Below, one piece after another: positions 11,523 to 22,380 of a stretch of 64,000 nt of DNA; the stretch's first letter is position 1, and each line of letters begins with the position of its first letter. Both the position numbers and the translations under genes were made by a program. A model generated the notes under the pieces. The model did no database searches. It had not been told where the DNA came from and was given only the letters and a program-made list of their open reading frames with translations. Origin of the DNA: Leptodontidium sp. MPI-SDFR-AT-0119 (taxonomy: Eukaryota > Ascomycota > Leotiomycetes > Helotiales > Leptodontidiaceae); the NCBI GenBank assembly GCA_020726505.1, contig JAHLEZ010000002.1:5208001-5272000 (forward strand). The letters run 5' to 3'.

Positions 11523-13639
11523 GATGGTTCAAGAAGTTACTCAATGTTAAGTCCTCTAAAGACCATGAAGGAAAGGGAGGGGGACTTGCCATTTGATGAA
11601 GGCGCACACTGGTCAATTCTTGGATTATTTTCCTTTGTTCGGAGCTCGCCATGGATTGATCATTCTCTCATTATGACTTGTTGGGAATACATATCTCTCC
11701 CTTCTCTTATGCAGATCTCACCTTCAACAGACGTGCGTAAACTCGTGTAGCACCCTCCTCTCCAGTATTCCCATCCATCAATACCGGGAAATTAGAGGAG
11801 AGTATGGCATTGCACTTTGTAATAGATGTGAATCTCGATGCTAGAATAAGTACTCGATCTTGGAAGCAATTGAGTCGTGATCCAATTCTGATGTCAAAGC
11901 CGGTGGATCAAAATCCAGTCGTTTTCGAATTACCAATGTCGCTAAGATTTGCTCATCTTCGTATGGTCGCTTGGGCGTTCCTACACTGCCTTCCACACGT
12001 GCTAGGATTGCCCTATAGCCTGAGATTCCCCATGGGCAGATGTAGTATCATGTCAGTCTGCATCATTATTCGTAGCAATTGTAATGTAATCGCCGTGTTA
12101 ATAACATGAGCCGCAACGCCACATCCACGTTTGTGCTGGCGGTCGTCGGGTCGATCCATTGAGCGCGTATGACCGAGGCTCAGAACGTCAACGCAGAATG
12201 TGATGGAGATACTATCGCAGCCATAAAGGTGTCTTGAGTAATGCTTAGAAGGCTTAGAGGTTGGAAAGGAAGAAAACGAAGTCGACCTTTCTGATCTCGT
12301 AAAGCTAAGCAGAAATAAGTAGTGCGGAAAACGAGGGGGAGTAGATAAGCCTCCCCTTCAACTACCGCGAACCACAAAAGGGTCTTTGTCGAGTTTTGAT
12401 ATTGCATTTCAGTCAACTCTGCCTTTGATCAACGAAGCTCTTCAAGACCTACTGACGAAGCTTCTATGAACCACCTTCGCGCTCGCGCCTTTGTTGAAAT
12501 GGCGTGCACCCGCGCCCAAAAGAGATCCTCAGCAGAGACCAGACCCCGAAACCACGCCGAACCTGCTGGTCGAGCTCAGGCATCGCTTCTGCACGTAATA
12601 ATCGTCGCGGAGGCAATGATGAAGCAATACCAGAGGTAGCGATAATGTTGGAAGATTTCCACGTGACTATCCAGCTACTAGTTCTTGCCTTGCCGGCCCT
12701 CCTCAGGCTCTACAAGAGCCTCCTCCTAATCAAGGCATCATTGAAACCCACATACGTTCCATTTCACAGATGGTGGTAACGATGGAGCCAACGTCAACAC
12801 CCCTGACGGAATGCATGCAATGCATCGGAGCAAAAGTACCAGACTTTAAGCGAGCCATCTCCCCACGTCCAAGATAATGATAAGTGCGAAGACTTATACC
12901 GGCTATTAATAAACAAACCCCCCGCTCATGTACCCCCTCTTGACGACGTGAAGGCGTTTTCCATTGCATTCCAGAAAACTGGCATGATTTTTCCCCGCGT
13001 TCCATGCAACGTCTCTCTCAGCCGCACTCGACGGAATCCTCCTGATCCTTCAAGCTCGCATATACGAAATTTTTTAGGGCTACACATGCACATAATACCC
13101 GTCGGAGACATGCTTAAATCTCTCCGATCCGCATGTTCACCGCATGGAATTTTGAACAAAACTGGTTACAAAACTGGTTATTGACTGACTTATTGGACCA
13201 AAACCCTCGTCAGCAATATATTTGCAGCCAGCCGGCAAAGGTTGACCAGACGAGGACCAAAGACCGAGTGTTGGTTGGCAATTGCAACGTCTTGAGAGAA
13301 GATGGGACGCACTCTATTTATTTTGGGAAATTCTTGATACTTCTGAGAAGAAAGAGGCCGCTCGAGACTGCAATTCTTGCTCAAGTGACATTGGTTTTCA
13401 AGGGGTATCCTTGACCCGGATGAATTGAAAGCTGGAAATGTTACGTTGGAAAACGATAGAGCCAACTGCGGAAAGAAAGACCCAAATCAAGAAGTTGAGC
13501 AAAGCGATCCAAAAGGTATAAATACAGCTACAACCACCAGTTTGCAAACACTGTCTCCAGCACTCAGAATATCTCAAAAGAAATCAATAACCACTTCTAT
13601 ATCTCAAGTATTGAAAGAAAGCTTCCCACAGCCTTCAAA
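11523..13639. other. Long intergenic region upstream of the secreted-protein gene
   Basis: This 2.1-kb stretch has no supported gene. Around 12500-12790 a Ser/Arg/Pro-rich frame is open with shifts between phases and could be a fragment of a retroelement gag-like or other disordered protein. The last ~130 bp is the promoter of the downstream gene, with a TATA box. Confidence 0.45.
13517..13524 (+). promoter_or_regulatory. TATA box of the secreted cysteine-rich gene
   Basis: TATAAATA sits about 120 bp upstream of the ATG at 13640, a normal distance for a fungal TATA promoter with a short 5' UTR. Confidence 0.6.
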
Positions 13640-14194
13640 ATGAAGTTCGACCTCACCAACACCCTCACCCTCCTCGCCCTCGTCACTGGCACCCTCTCAG
13701 CTCCAGAACCAGTCCCAGATGTTCAAGCCGACAAAGCAGCAGCAATGAAAGAAGCCGGCCTAGGATTCACTCCTCGAGATGCACCGGACAGTCTCGTGAA
13801 GCGAGCATGCGACTACGGCACCGGCTGTCGCTCCGTGTACGTATCCGCTTTCCATTCCATTCCCCATCCCATCATATCAACCCACCTCACGAACCAGCGC
13901 TGATGAAATATGTAGCGGATCTGGCAGTACATGGTGGACCGGTGCTGGCAAGTACTGTGGCTTCTGCTTCCAGGTTGATGCGGAACATACATTTGTCAAT
14001 TCGCATCTCTATCAGCTCAACTCTGGGACTGGCTCTCGGAGCTGCTGCGATTATGGCGTAGCTACTTCTTGTCGAAATGAATGGGCTGCTAATCCTCAGT
14101 AAGTTTCTTTCCTGGTCTGAGCTTACTGGAAATTGGCTGATGGTGATGGTGATGTAGCTATCGCAAGTGTGGAAATAACGACAGGGGATTTTGA
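13640..14194 (+). CDS. Small secreted cysteine-rich protein with KEX2-like processing site
   Basis: Three exons, 13640-13836, 13916-14098 and 14158-14194, with introns of 79 and 59 bp. The sum of 417 nt gives 138 residues. Residues 1-20 form a signal peptide (hydrophobic core LLALVTGTLSA). Residues about 21-55 look like a pro-region ending in a dibasic KR (54-55), a likely KEX2 cleavage site. The mature part of ~83 residues has eight cysteines, including a CGFC pair and an adjacent CC, suggesting four disulfides. This layout fits apoplastic effector-like or antimicrobial secreted fungal proteins. I cannot place it in a named family. A strong TATA box upstream fits a regulated, highly expressed gene. 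Confidence 0.82.
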
Positions 14195-14874
14195 ACAGAG
14201 GTTGGGGCTGTTTCCAGCTGGTGGAAAGTAAGCTGTGGAGTGTTCGGTTGAGTTTGATCTTAGATGTTTTGGTCACACTCGTTTAGGATAAGCTCTACTG
14301 GGTTCTAGTAACAAATTGAAAATGTTTGCTTGGGCAACTTGATGTTTATAAAATTTGTTAACCGACCAGTTCATATCCACTATGCATCCACTCCGTTCCA
14401 CCTATCAAGCGAAACGCAAAAGTTCTGACTAGGGATCTCAATTCGCGAGCAAACCGTAATGCCACTCGGTACATAAGCTTTCCTTCCTCGAAGCTAGTAA
14501 AAGCTTAACCACACCGCGCCGAGGTCAGTCATGCCTCGCTACAGTAGCCGAGCTTAAACTCAACCCCTGAGTCCTGACACCACCTACACTTGACCAGCAT
14601 CATCATTCACGCGTCTCCCCCTCATCATCGACCAACCTCCTCTAGAAACCCCAAACCCATTCTCGAAAGAAAATTACCCCGAGACCACCACACAACCGTC
14701 AAACTCTGCCACTTTGCACCAATAAATACTCAGGTTTTACCAACGCCAAGCCTCCACGCCACGGGGAGGAAGGCTACCCCGCTGTCGATCGATGTAACAA
14801 CTGCCGTCGATCACGGATAACCGTCCGTCACGTTAGATATTGATATTTGACACCACAAGCCTACGACAAGTGAT
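14195..14874. other. Intergenic region before the truncated transporter
   Basis: This 680-bp stretch holds the 3' flank of the secreted-protein gene and the former promoter of the transporter relic. A Pro/Thr/His-rich frame at 14590-14820 has no recognisable features. Confidence 0.45.
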
Positions 14875-15227
14875 ATGGCGATATTCAAGAAGCACACGCT
14901 GAAAACGCGGGATGATCAGAAGACGAATGCTGCGGGGTTGACGTTGCAGCAGTCAATTTATCCGATTTGTTTGGTTACTGTGCTGTTCTTCCTTTGGGTG
15001 CGTACTTCTACTTCTACTTCTCCTTCCACTTACCAAAACTGGACGTCGAGATAGAGATCGCTGATGAGGAACTCTAGGGATTCTCATACGGACTTCTCGG
15101 TACACTGAACAAGCATTTTCAGAATATATTAGGCATTACAAGAGCGAGATCGTCGGGGTTACAAGCTACTAGGATGTTGTGTATAAAATGGGAGGGTTGG
15201 AACGATTTGTGCATATCAGTGCTTTAA
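14875..15227 (+). pseudogene. Truncated MFS sugar transporter (fucose-permease-like), N-terminus only
   Basis: Exon 14875-14997 and exon 15078 onward, joined in phase 0 across an 80-bp intron, read MAIFKKHTLKTRDD, then IYPICLVTVLFFLWGFSYGL, then NKHFQNILGITRARSSGLQA. FFLWGFxYGLLDxLNKHFQ is the hallmark first membrane segment and loop of fungal L-fucose permease-like MFS transporters. After about residue 73 the similarity stops abruptly and the frame runs into non-homologous sequence, ending at TAA 15225. All other membrane segments (a full protein has about 12) are missing. The break is followed directly by AT-rich transposon-bearing DNA, so insertion or rearrangement removed the rest (inference). 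Confidence 0.8.
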
Positions 15228-15263
15228 TTGATTTCTTATTATTTCACCTTTTAATGTTTATAC
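15192..15263 (+). repeat. Dispersed repeat, copy A
   Basis: About 70 bp beginning GAGGGTTGG and containing TTGTGCATATCAGTGCTTT is similar to 22381-22448 in the same orientation. Many of the differences are C/T or A/G transitions. It lies just after the break point of the MFS relic. Confidence 0.6.
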
Positions 15264-15567
15264 GCTTTGGAATAATGAAAGTATATCACTTACGTCTTTT
15301 AAATAGTGACATAATTGTTTGAGACTCTATGAGGGCAAATATTTTATTAACTGCACCAAGCGTTCGGGAAGGTTCCGTGCATAAGACATGCCCTTCCCCG
15401 CCGAAAATACTAGTCGTGCCACTATTCCTTCCGACCGTCTCGAACACCAAAGCCGTGCAAGAAACCCACCCGAACCTACGACCGAAGGGGTACAACTCTA
15501 AAGCGTATTATATTTCCTAGCTATTCTGGATACTAAGGATAATCAGCTAATGTCCTATAAGTTTGTA

Positions 15568-15604
15568 AGAGTTGGGGCCACAACCAACCGGTACCCTTAA
15601 GCGA
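15568..15604 (+). repeat. Left terminal inverted repeat of the mariner-type element
   Basis: Positions 15568-15604 match the reverse complement of 16865-16901 at 34 of 37 positions. The mismatches are one A/G and two C/T-type transitions. Confidence 0.9.
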
Positions 15605-15779
15605 GAACCTCAAGCAACTCTACTTTTTGCAAAATATTATAACTTTTTAAATTATTTATGAAATTTATTTAAATTAATACTATGTATTAATAAATAGTAG
15701 TTAGTCCTTTTACACTAATTACATCTTCTAATTTACAAGTTAATCTCTCTGTATACTTGCGATAGTCACGTGGGTCTAC

Positions 15780-16690
15780 CTAGTCCTAAAGCCTCTGAAT
15801 CTCCCGGCATAATACTTCCTTAGAAGTTAGTACAAATGGAAGCTTCTTTATTTCGTCTTTTATTTATCTCTAAACCTTCTTAATAACGTTCAAATTAAGT
15901 AAAGAAGGCGGCTAATTAAACCCTCTAATATGGTGCTAAAATTTCTATATTTTAGTATCCCCCTTGTAGACCTTAGAACCGTCTTCTATGAAAATATACT
16001 CTATCCTTAATTAATTAAATAATAAGAAAACAATAGGTATAAGCACTTAATTATAGTATACCTATAAATTAACCCCTTTAGCACTTTCTTCTTTCTTAAG
16101 AAAGACTAATAGGCTTTTGTAGTCCTAACTAATAGCCCCCTAAATTATCACAGACACTCTTCCTAACCGATAAATAGACTTAATATAGTCTAGACACCTC
16201 TTTTCGTTTACTCTACATGTCACCTAAATCTTGCCTCTCTTTCCTAGCTTAAAAGTAGCTTTATCTAACTATATAACCTTCCTCTAATCTCCTCCTCTTA
16301 GCCTTGTAGTTGCTCACTCTAATGTTCCCCACCAACGGTGCTCAAATACAAAAGCGAGTCGTTTCTTTACTTGTGCCCTTGAGATAAAGGGTCTAAGACA
16401 TGTAATATAGCGGCGGTAACTAATTCTACGTAATTCCCGGCGAATAATGCGTGCTAAAGTAGGGAGGTTAAGAGCTTTTTTGACTTACTTAAAAGTCATG
16501 CGGCGAGTGCTATGACTTTGGGTAATAAATAGGATAATTCGGCGTAAACAACGCATATTTAAAAGCTTCTTTTGATACTACTTCCCTTTCCTCGTTTTGC
16601 GGCTAGTAGGAGCTTTGCAAATATCTTGGGCAGTTGATTTAGGAACCCCTAATTCTAGATAAATCTGGCGCTAGGATTTTCCATCTTGCC
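15780..16690 (-). pseudogene. Transposase relic, Tc1/mariner DDE superfamily
   Basis: On the minus strand the frame reads, with stops, through blocks such as IEDGSKVYKGDTK (second catalytic Asp region), HHIRGFN, LNVIKKV*R*IKDEIKKL and KEVLCREIQRL. These match the DDE_3 C-terminus usually written PDLNxIExxWxxLKxxI. The expected Trp codons of that motif are TAG, as C-to-T changes on one strand would produce. A further block reads RVSVIIWGAIS, close to the first catalytic region. No continuous frame remains, so it cannot make transposase. Confidence 0.85.
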
Positions 16691-16864
16691 TAGCTTGTCG
16701 AACTCTAGCTCGTTTTGGTGTTTTCTAATTTCATGTGGCTTATGAAGACGAGAAGGTGACTGAATATTTGTTTCCATCTTGAATTTTGAGACGTTTGGAT
16801 TAGTAGTTGTGGTGTAATTGAAGTTGGAAGAAGAAGAGGGGGAAATTGGAGTGGGGCATTAATT

Positions 16865-16901
16865 TCGCTTAAGGGTGCCGGTTAGCTGTGGCCCCAACTC
16901 T
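16865..16901 (-). repeat. Right terminal inverted repeat of the mariner-type element
   Basis: Partner of 15568-15604. It ends CCCCAACTCT followed by the TA target-site copy at 16902-16903. Confidence 0.9.
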
Positions 16902-16929
16902 TACTATATCCTTCGAACTACAACCCTAT

Positions 16930-17890
16930 TATGCAATCGCACGTCGACCCGACTGATGAACAAAGGCCCGTTCTTCTTAACGATAACCACGGCTAGGTGT
17001 TTGACATATACGTATTAAGGAAGACTATAGATGCGGATAATACCGAGGAATATTGTTACTTTTGCTACGAGGATTAGTAGAGAGGGGACGGCATAGTTCG
17101 ACTGAGGTATTATAATCACTAGCTTCACGAAGACTGTTTCTCTAAGTCCGTTCTCAATAGTCGTTGTCCCACTTATAAAATCTGGCTTATCTCACTAAAT
17201 AAGGCCCGGGTTCTTATAAGAGCTGCTAAGATAAGAGATGTTTAAAAGATTAAGAAGCTTCTAAAAAAGCACACGTCTTGTATATTATAGGCCTATTACG
17301 ATAAGACTCTATTATATTCAGTAGTGCTAAAGGGATACGGAGATGTGGTTCAGGAGCTGCTCGACCATAAAGTCGATACATTACCACTGATTTCAAGGGG
17401 CGAACGGCATTATACCTTATTACACATGGTTATTCTCTAGGTGTTATACACTTCTCCTGAACAAAGGAGCGGATATAACCGCCTAAGATAGCGAAGGCAT
17501 AACGCCGCTTTACTTAGCGTACTAGAAAGGTATCACAAGGATGATAAACTACTTAATCGAAAAGGACGCTAATAAAAAGGTCAAGGCTATCTACGGCCTT
17601 ACTCCAAAGATGTTACATCCTCTTAGCAACTACTCGAAAGCATTAAGAATGATAAGTAAAAGTACCTGATTAGGTTTCAATTACTAGCCCTTTAGCCAAG
17701 TCGCCCTTTCAGGAAACGGTAGATAATCAAGGGTCTGCAAAGTAGTGTACCTGAGCCAAGTCGGAGTTCTAAAAGGCTCAAGGCGGCGAATATAGGCTCT
17801 TAGGTAGCTCTTCTGAAACGTAGTTAGGGTTCGTTTAGGATTTGCTTCAAGGGGAGTGTTCTTAAGTTAGGGAGCTTTTAGAAAAGTAAT
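16930..17890 (+). pseudogene. RING finger-ankyrin repeat protein relic
   Basis: Conceptual plus-strand translation shows a RING-like block at about 17055-17180: CYFCYED, then a 14-18 residue gap, then NH*LHEDCFSK and a terminal CP motif. A linker with ISLNKARVLIRAAKIRDV follows. Then come at least two or three ankyrin repeats (about 17280-17620), e.g. DKTLLYSVVLKGYGDVVQEL, LLNKGADITA and EGITPLYLAY. Nearly every interruption is TAG or TAA where Gln, Trp or similar would be expected, as RIP produces. RING-ankyrin proteins would act as ubiquitin ligases, but this copy is dead. It starts within 30 bp of the mariner element. Confidence 0.75.
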
Positions 17891-18268
17891 CATTTTGCAT
17901 AGTACTCGACGCGTTAATTTCTTATTATTTTATTTGGATTAGATAGATTCCTTTGGATAGACTTGAAATGCCCTCAGAAGCAGCTAGCAATGTGGCCGAT
18001 AATACACCGACTAACAATACGGCACCTACTCCACCTCCGCAAGTTGGAACCTTAAGGAGCCTGATAGCCTTTAGAAACTTCAATCGACCTTCCCGAGGAT
18101 CGATGTTTACAACCAGGCTTTCTGAGCTGAGCAGAATAAGCGGGGGCAGAAATAAGCTTTCGGTGGCACCCCATGTAAACCTCCCCACATAAACCTCGTC
18201 ATATAAAGCTCCCTATATTTAACTCCATATATATAACTTTCTATACACAACTCCTTATATACAACTCG
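17891..18268. other. Relic tail with short open frame
   Basis: A plus-strand frame at 17953-18192 (Pro/Thr-rich, then Arg/Ser-rich, 79 codons) has no recognised domain and lies in decayed DNA. An AT-rich stretch with repeated TATATA/CTCCxTATAT motifs follows (18190-18268). Confidence 0.4.
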
Positions 18269-18786
18269 GTATTTGGCGTTCGAGAACCCAGATCCTATAT
18301 CTTAGACCCCGGATTTTAAGAAGAAAGAGGCCTTCCGACGGGGCTTGAAAGCAGGTTAAATAGGTATCTTAGGTATATCCGGTTTTTATTTTGAAATCTT
18401 TTTAGAAGTGACCAGGATACCCCTAGTAATACGAACTATAAGCGGACCGCCAAGGGCGTCTATGCATACTTTATACATGAAATGGGCTAACTACAAAACG
18501 CAAAACACGACTTGTAGGTCAATAGTAGGGTATTTGGAGTCCGAGAACCCGGATCCCTTATCTTAAATCCCAAATTTCAAAAGAAAGAAGCGTTCTGAAG
18601 GGGCCTAAGAGCAGGTCTAGCAGCTATCCGAGGTATATTCCAGTTTTATTCTAGCATCTTCTTGGAAGTAACTAAGAAACTCCTAGTAATAAGACTTATA
18701 AGTGGACCACCAAGGGTGTCAATGCCTCATGCATGGGGTGGTTTACTACATGATGCAAATCGCGACTTGGATCTTGAAGTAGGGTA
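18269..18786 (+). repeat. Two-copy tandem duplication of about 260 bp, diverged
   Basis: Unit 1 (18269-18529) and unit 2 (18530-18786) both begin GTATTTGG, then CGAGAACCC. They share blocks such as GGACCxCCAAGGG throughout, with many transition differences and a few indels. The frame of unit 1 is open except for a few stops (VFGVREPRS...), so it may derive from a coding repeat. I do not recognise the source. Confidence 0.75.
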
Positions 18787-20348
18787 AACGGAATCCTAGT
18801 AGATTTGGATTGTGGGTTATTAGTCTCAGAATACTGTTTGGAGAAGGATCCTGTTCTACAATAGCTTGGAAAAGGTACTGGTAAGTGACCAGATCTAATG
18901 ACCCAGCCATAGATTCTACCGTAGCTGTACTCGCATCAAATGGTTCCACATTTAAAATCCTAATCATTCAACTTCTAGCATTTGCCGAAAGACATGCCGG
19001 AATCCGAGAACAATCCGGCTGCTCGTTTAAAAACCTGCTTGCTTAAGCACGTAGTGCATTACCATAAGCAACACTTACAAATTATAGTTTGGATGCCTTA
19101 ATACGTAGGCTACTCAGCCACCTTCAATCTCAGCGCAACAGGGGGGGACTGCACACAAAAGAAACGAAGATGAGATTTTCGAAAGACAAAGATAGAACAC
19201 CTTGAAACAAGGGGCCACGTCAAACGCGAGCAATGCGTCGAAGCCCAACTTGCTTTTCGATTTAGAAGATTCTGGTTGCCAGCGGTTGGAAGACTAGCCC
19301 AACACTGTCAGTAGACCTTTTCGGCGATTTTAGGGCTGGCGTGCATTGCCGTTGGTGGTATTACGCCCCTTCCCATGGAAATTTGGGTTCTGGGCAGCGT
19401 ATTAAAATTCGTGTATCGTGGTGGATTTTAGTAAAATCAAAAACGAGGCGTTATTCACAGGTACATCGTAACCAATGATGAAATTTGATTTTGGAGTAGC
19501 TGGAAGGTCTCTCGGGGAACCGCTGCTAGCTCCCGTACCTAGGTAGATTAGTTATGATAGCCGACAAAGCGCTGGGACGACGGTTGGCTTGTGAATACTT
19601 ACCTAGGTAGGTAGCGGGAGAGGGCCTCAGCGCTAGATACTTAGTGGCCTCCACATTGTGCCGGCAGGTAGGATCTTGAACATATTCCTAGACTTGGGCG
19701 TGCAGAAGTGACGATATCACACTAATGAGGCGGGCGCGCCTCCTGGACTCCGTTGCTCTATGTAGTTTAGTACTATTTGCCTTACAGAATCTTCATAAAA
19801 CTTTTTCCATATGACGATGCAGTAGGGATGGAAGCGGGGTTGTCGACGAACCTTTCTGTAGTTGCTGGGGAGCGGTGAAGAGATCCTGCTACAGCACAAT
19901 ATGTGATGAATGTACCATTGCCTAGGTACATACATCACGACCTAACCCAGACCTTGCTGTTTCATCTCATATCACCACAGGTGGGCGTTCAGTCTTGGAT
20001 TTCCAGAGAATTAAGGCTATCGATCAACTTTGATCGAACTCGTACTCGCATACACATCTCGGAAAGCACTGGGTCTTGGCTCGCGGTTAGGAGAAACTCG
20101 GACTTGCACACACGAGTTTAGGAGCCGCAGGGCTTGTGGCTTGCACTTTGTTGTATTTCTCATGAGTTATCCGTTGATAGGCTTTTGACATGAAGAGAAA
20201 TAAAAAGCGAGGTGTCCCTCGCATTCTTCTGTACAATCAGTCAATAGATCCCACCCGCCAGCGCCAGCATTATTTCCCCTACGCTAAGACAACACAGTCT
20301 CTGGTATTTGCAATTTGGTTGCATCTGGGTCAGTGATCAAAATATATC
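18787..20348. other. Gene-poor stretch upstream of the Clr5 regulator
   Basis: No supported gene lies here. It contains palindromic CCTAGG-rich motifs and an imperfect inverted repeat between about 19525 and 19622 (CTCCCGTACCTAGG against CCTAGGTAGGTAGCGGGAG). The last few hundred bases should include the promoter of the gene at 20349. Confidence 0.45.
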
Positions 20349-21999
20349 ATGCATCACGATAGTAGTCTGTCGAGCCCACTCCAGCCCCCGAAGGTAACCT
20401 GGGATTCTCATAAGACAGAAATCTATCAGGTCTATATTAAGGACGGCCACACCCTACCACAGACTATTGAGATACTAGAGCCAAAGCTCGGCCTCAAGGC
20501 AAAGTAAATTAGCCCCTACTTTTCTTGAAGAAGCTTGATAGACTGATTGACCACTATCATTAGGAAAAGAACATGGAAAGCAAAGCTTAAGGGGTTGGGA
20601 TTCTCTAAGAACTTGTGTAGAGAACAGAAGATGATTATCGGATCTATAGCTAAGTACCGGAAAGTGGTCGAGGGAAAAGACACTGTCTTCTTTCACAACG
20701 GCACTCGGATAGCGACAGAGCGGATTGAGGAATTCAAGAGGATGAACGTTGCAAGAGGAACAGAACTGGCAGATATTGCAAGTGAGTAGCTATAAAAGCT
20801 CCCCCTGGTTGTTCCAGAGACGTATGCTAACATTTCCGATAGAGATCCCTGACAGTGTGACATGCCATACTCCATTGGCCGAACACTTTAATAGCTCAGC
20901 CGGAGGACACGGCGATGAAAGTCTCCCCGTGGCAGACCAACCCGACGATATGGCACCTCTGGGCGATGATGGTTTCTCTCTCCTTAGACATGCGCTCCAT
21001 TCGATGTCTAAAGTTAGCAGCACCATTTCCCCAACAAGCTATGTCAGTCTAGGAACCTGGGATGAGCATAGGCCATTAGTCTTGAGCCCCCTTGACTTTG
21101 ATGAGATCCTCAATAACTTTTGTACGGAGACATATCACACAATACACCGGGATCCTGTACAACAAAGCGTGTGGAAGGATAGCGTTCCTCGAATTGCCCG
21201 ATCATTTGATTTCGTCATGCACAGCTTACTCGCGTTGTCGGCCCTCCACTTGTCCTATCTTTATCCGCAGGAGGAGTCGTATGCATTACAAGCCCTTCTG
21301 CACCACCAATTCAGTATTCACTTGGCTAGGAAGGTCTTACCTCGAATAACCAATGAGAACTGCTCCGCGCTCTACATATTCTCTATGCTTCTTGCTCTTT
21401 ATGTCATAGCACGGCCTCGAAAACCAGAAGATCTTCTGCTCGTGGGAGACGGGGAGATAACGTCCTGGCTTATGATGTTCCGAGGAACTCGCACTATCGC
21501 TGATAATTGGCGGGAATCACTCATTTCTGGACCTCTGGCACCCATGCTCATGGGCGGCATGCAGAGAGTTGAACTGCAGAACTCAGCCAACAACCCACTC
21601 TCGATAGGGGAAGAACAACTTATGGTGCTTCAAGGCCATATTGTCAAGGCCACAGCAGCAGACGTCAGACTTTCGCGAATATACTCTGAAGCTATCGAAG
21701 AGCTTCGCAAATCATTCATGGCCTTCGACATCGATCAGTACAACCACGGCACCACAGATGCCTTCATTTGGGTCCATCGTGTTTCCGACGAGTATTTACT
21801 TCTTCTAGGAGGACATACACAAGAATCACTCTGTATCCTTGCATTCTTCAGTGTACTCCTTCACAAGACGAAGGCGAAATGGTGGTGTGAGGGCTGGAGT
21901 GCCCACCTAATGACTCAGATTAATCGTTTGCTGGACGAGCCATATCGTCCATGGATATGGTGGGCTTCCAAGGAAGTGTTTGGGGAGATTAAAGTATGA
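20349..21999 (+). CDS. Clr5-domain protein with fungal regulator-like C-terminus
   Basis: Exons 20349-20503, 20564-20781 and 20843-21999 sum to 1530 nt, giving 509 residues; the introns are 60 and 61 bp. Residues about 18-68 match the Clr5 domain (WDSHKTEIYQVYIKDGHTLP at the start, TWKAKLKGLGFSKN at the end), a small helical domain usual at the N-terminus of fungal proteins. The rest resembles the C-terminal part of Zn2Cys6 regulators of the sterol-uptake type, e.g. HSLLALSALHLSYL and a final WWCEGWSAHLMTQINRLLDE. There is no Zn2Cys6 cluster; the Clr5 domain sits where it would be expected. The stop TGA at 21997 lies inside an AAA-ATPase fragment, so the native C-terminus may have been altered. 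Function is unknown; a regulatory role is inferred. Confidence 0.72.
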
Positions 22000-22337
22000 T
22001 AATCTGAACCGAGAGCAGCGGACCAGCGTCTGGCGACGCTTGCTGGGAAAGGCAGCTACGCCCCAAGGAGCACCAGTATACAGCCAGGAAGCCTTTGATG
22101 ATTGGGTACGGAAGGGGCGTAATGGACGCAAGGTAGTTCCATCCCCCATGTGTTTGGGAAGCAAGCTGATCAGAGTTTCAGATTAAAATCCTGGTGTCCA
22201 CGGCTCACGCTCTAGCTCGTGAAGAGGGATGCCAGGTGACCACGTCCCACCTCGGAGTGGCCTTTGAGGCATGCGATGAATTCGAATCCGATTTCAAAGG
22301 CACGGGGTCGAAGGAGGCTATGAACGGCTATTTCTAG
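21986..22337 (+). pseudogene. AAA-ATPase C-terminal fragment
   Basis: A second frame overlapping the end of the Clr5 gene reads KYDNLNREQRTSVWRRLLGK, then SQEAFDDWVRKGRNGRK. After a 49-bp intron (22133-22181) it continues IKILVSTAHALAREEG, then HLGVAFEACDEFESDF, and stops at TAG 22335. NGRxIKNxxxTAxxLA followed by an xFExDF end is the lid region of fungal AAA ATPases of the type with a large N-terminal domain. The Walker A and B part and the start are absent, so this is a 3' fragment. It was probably brought here by rearrangement, because the upstream frame belongs to an unrelated protein. Confidence 0.8.
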
Positions 22338-22380
22338 GTGAGCCTCTGGACGTGGCTCTGTGGTATTTTGTTTGATATCT

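Larger units (their letters stand above)
15568..16901 (-). mobile_element. Tc1/mariner-type DNA transposon, RIP-degraded
   Basis: The element is 1334 bp, bounded by 37-bp terminal inverted repeats and flanked by TA on both sides (15566-15567 and 16902-16903), the expected target duplication. The repeats begin AGAGTTGGGGCCACA and differ at only three positions, all transitions. The interior contains a minus-strand transposase relic. AT richness and Trp/Gln codons turned into TAG/TAA fit RIP. Confidence 0.9.
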
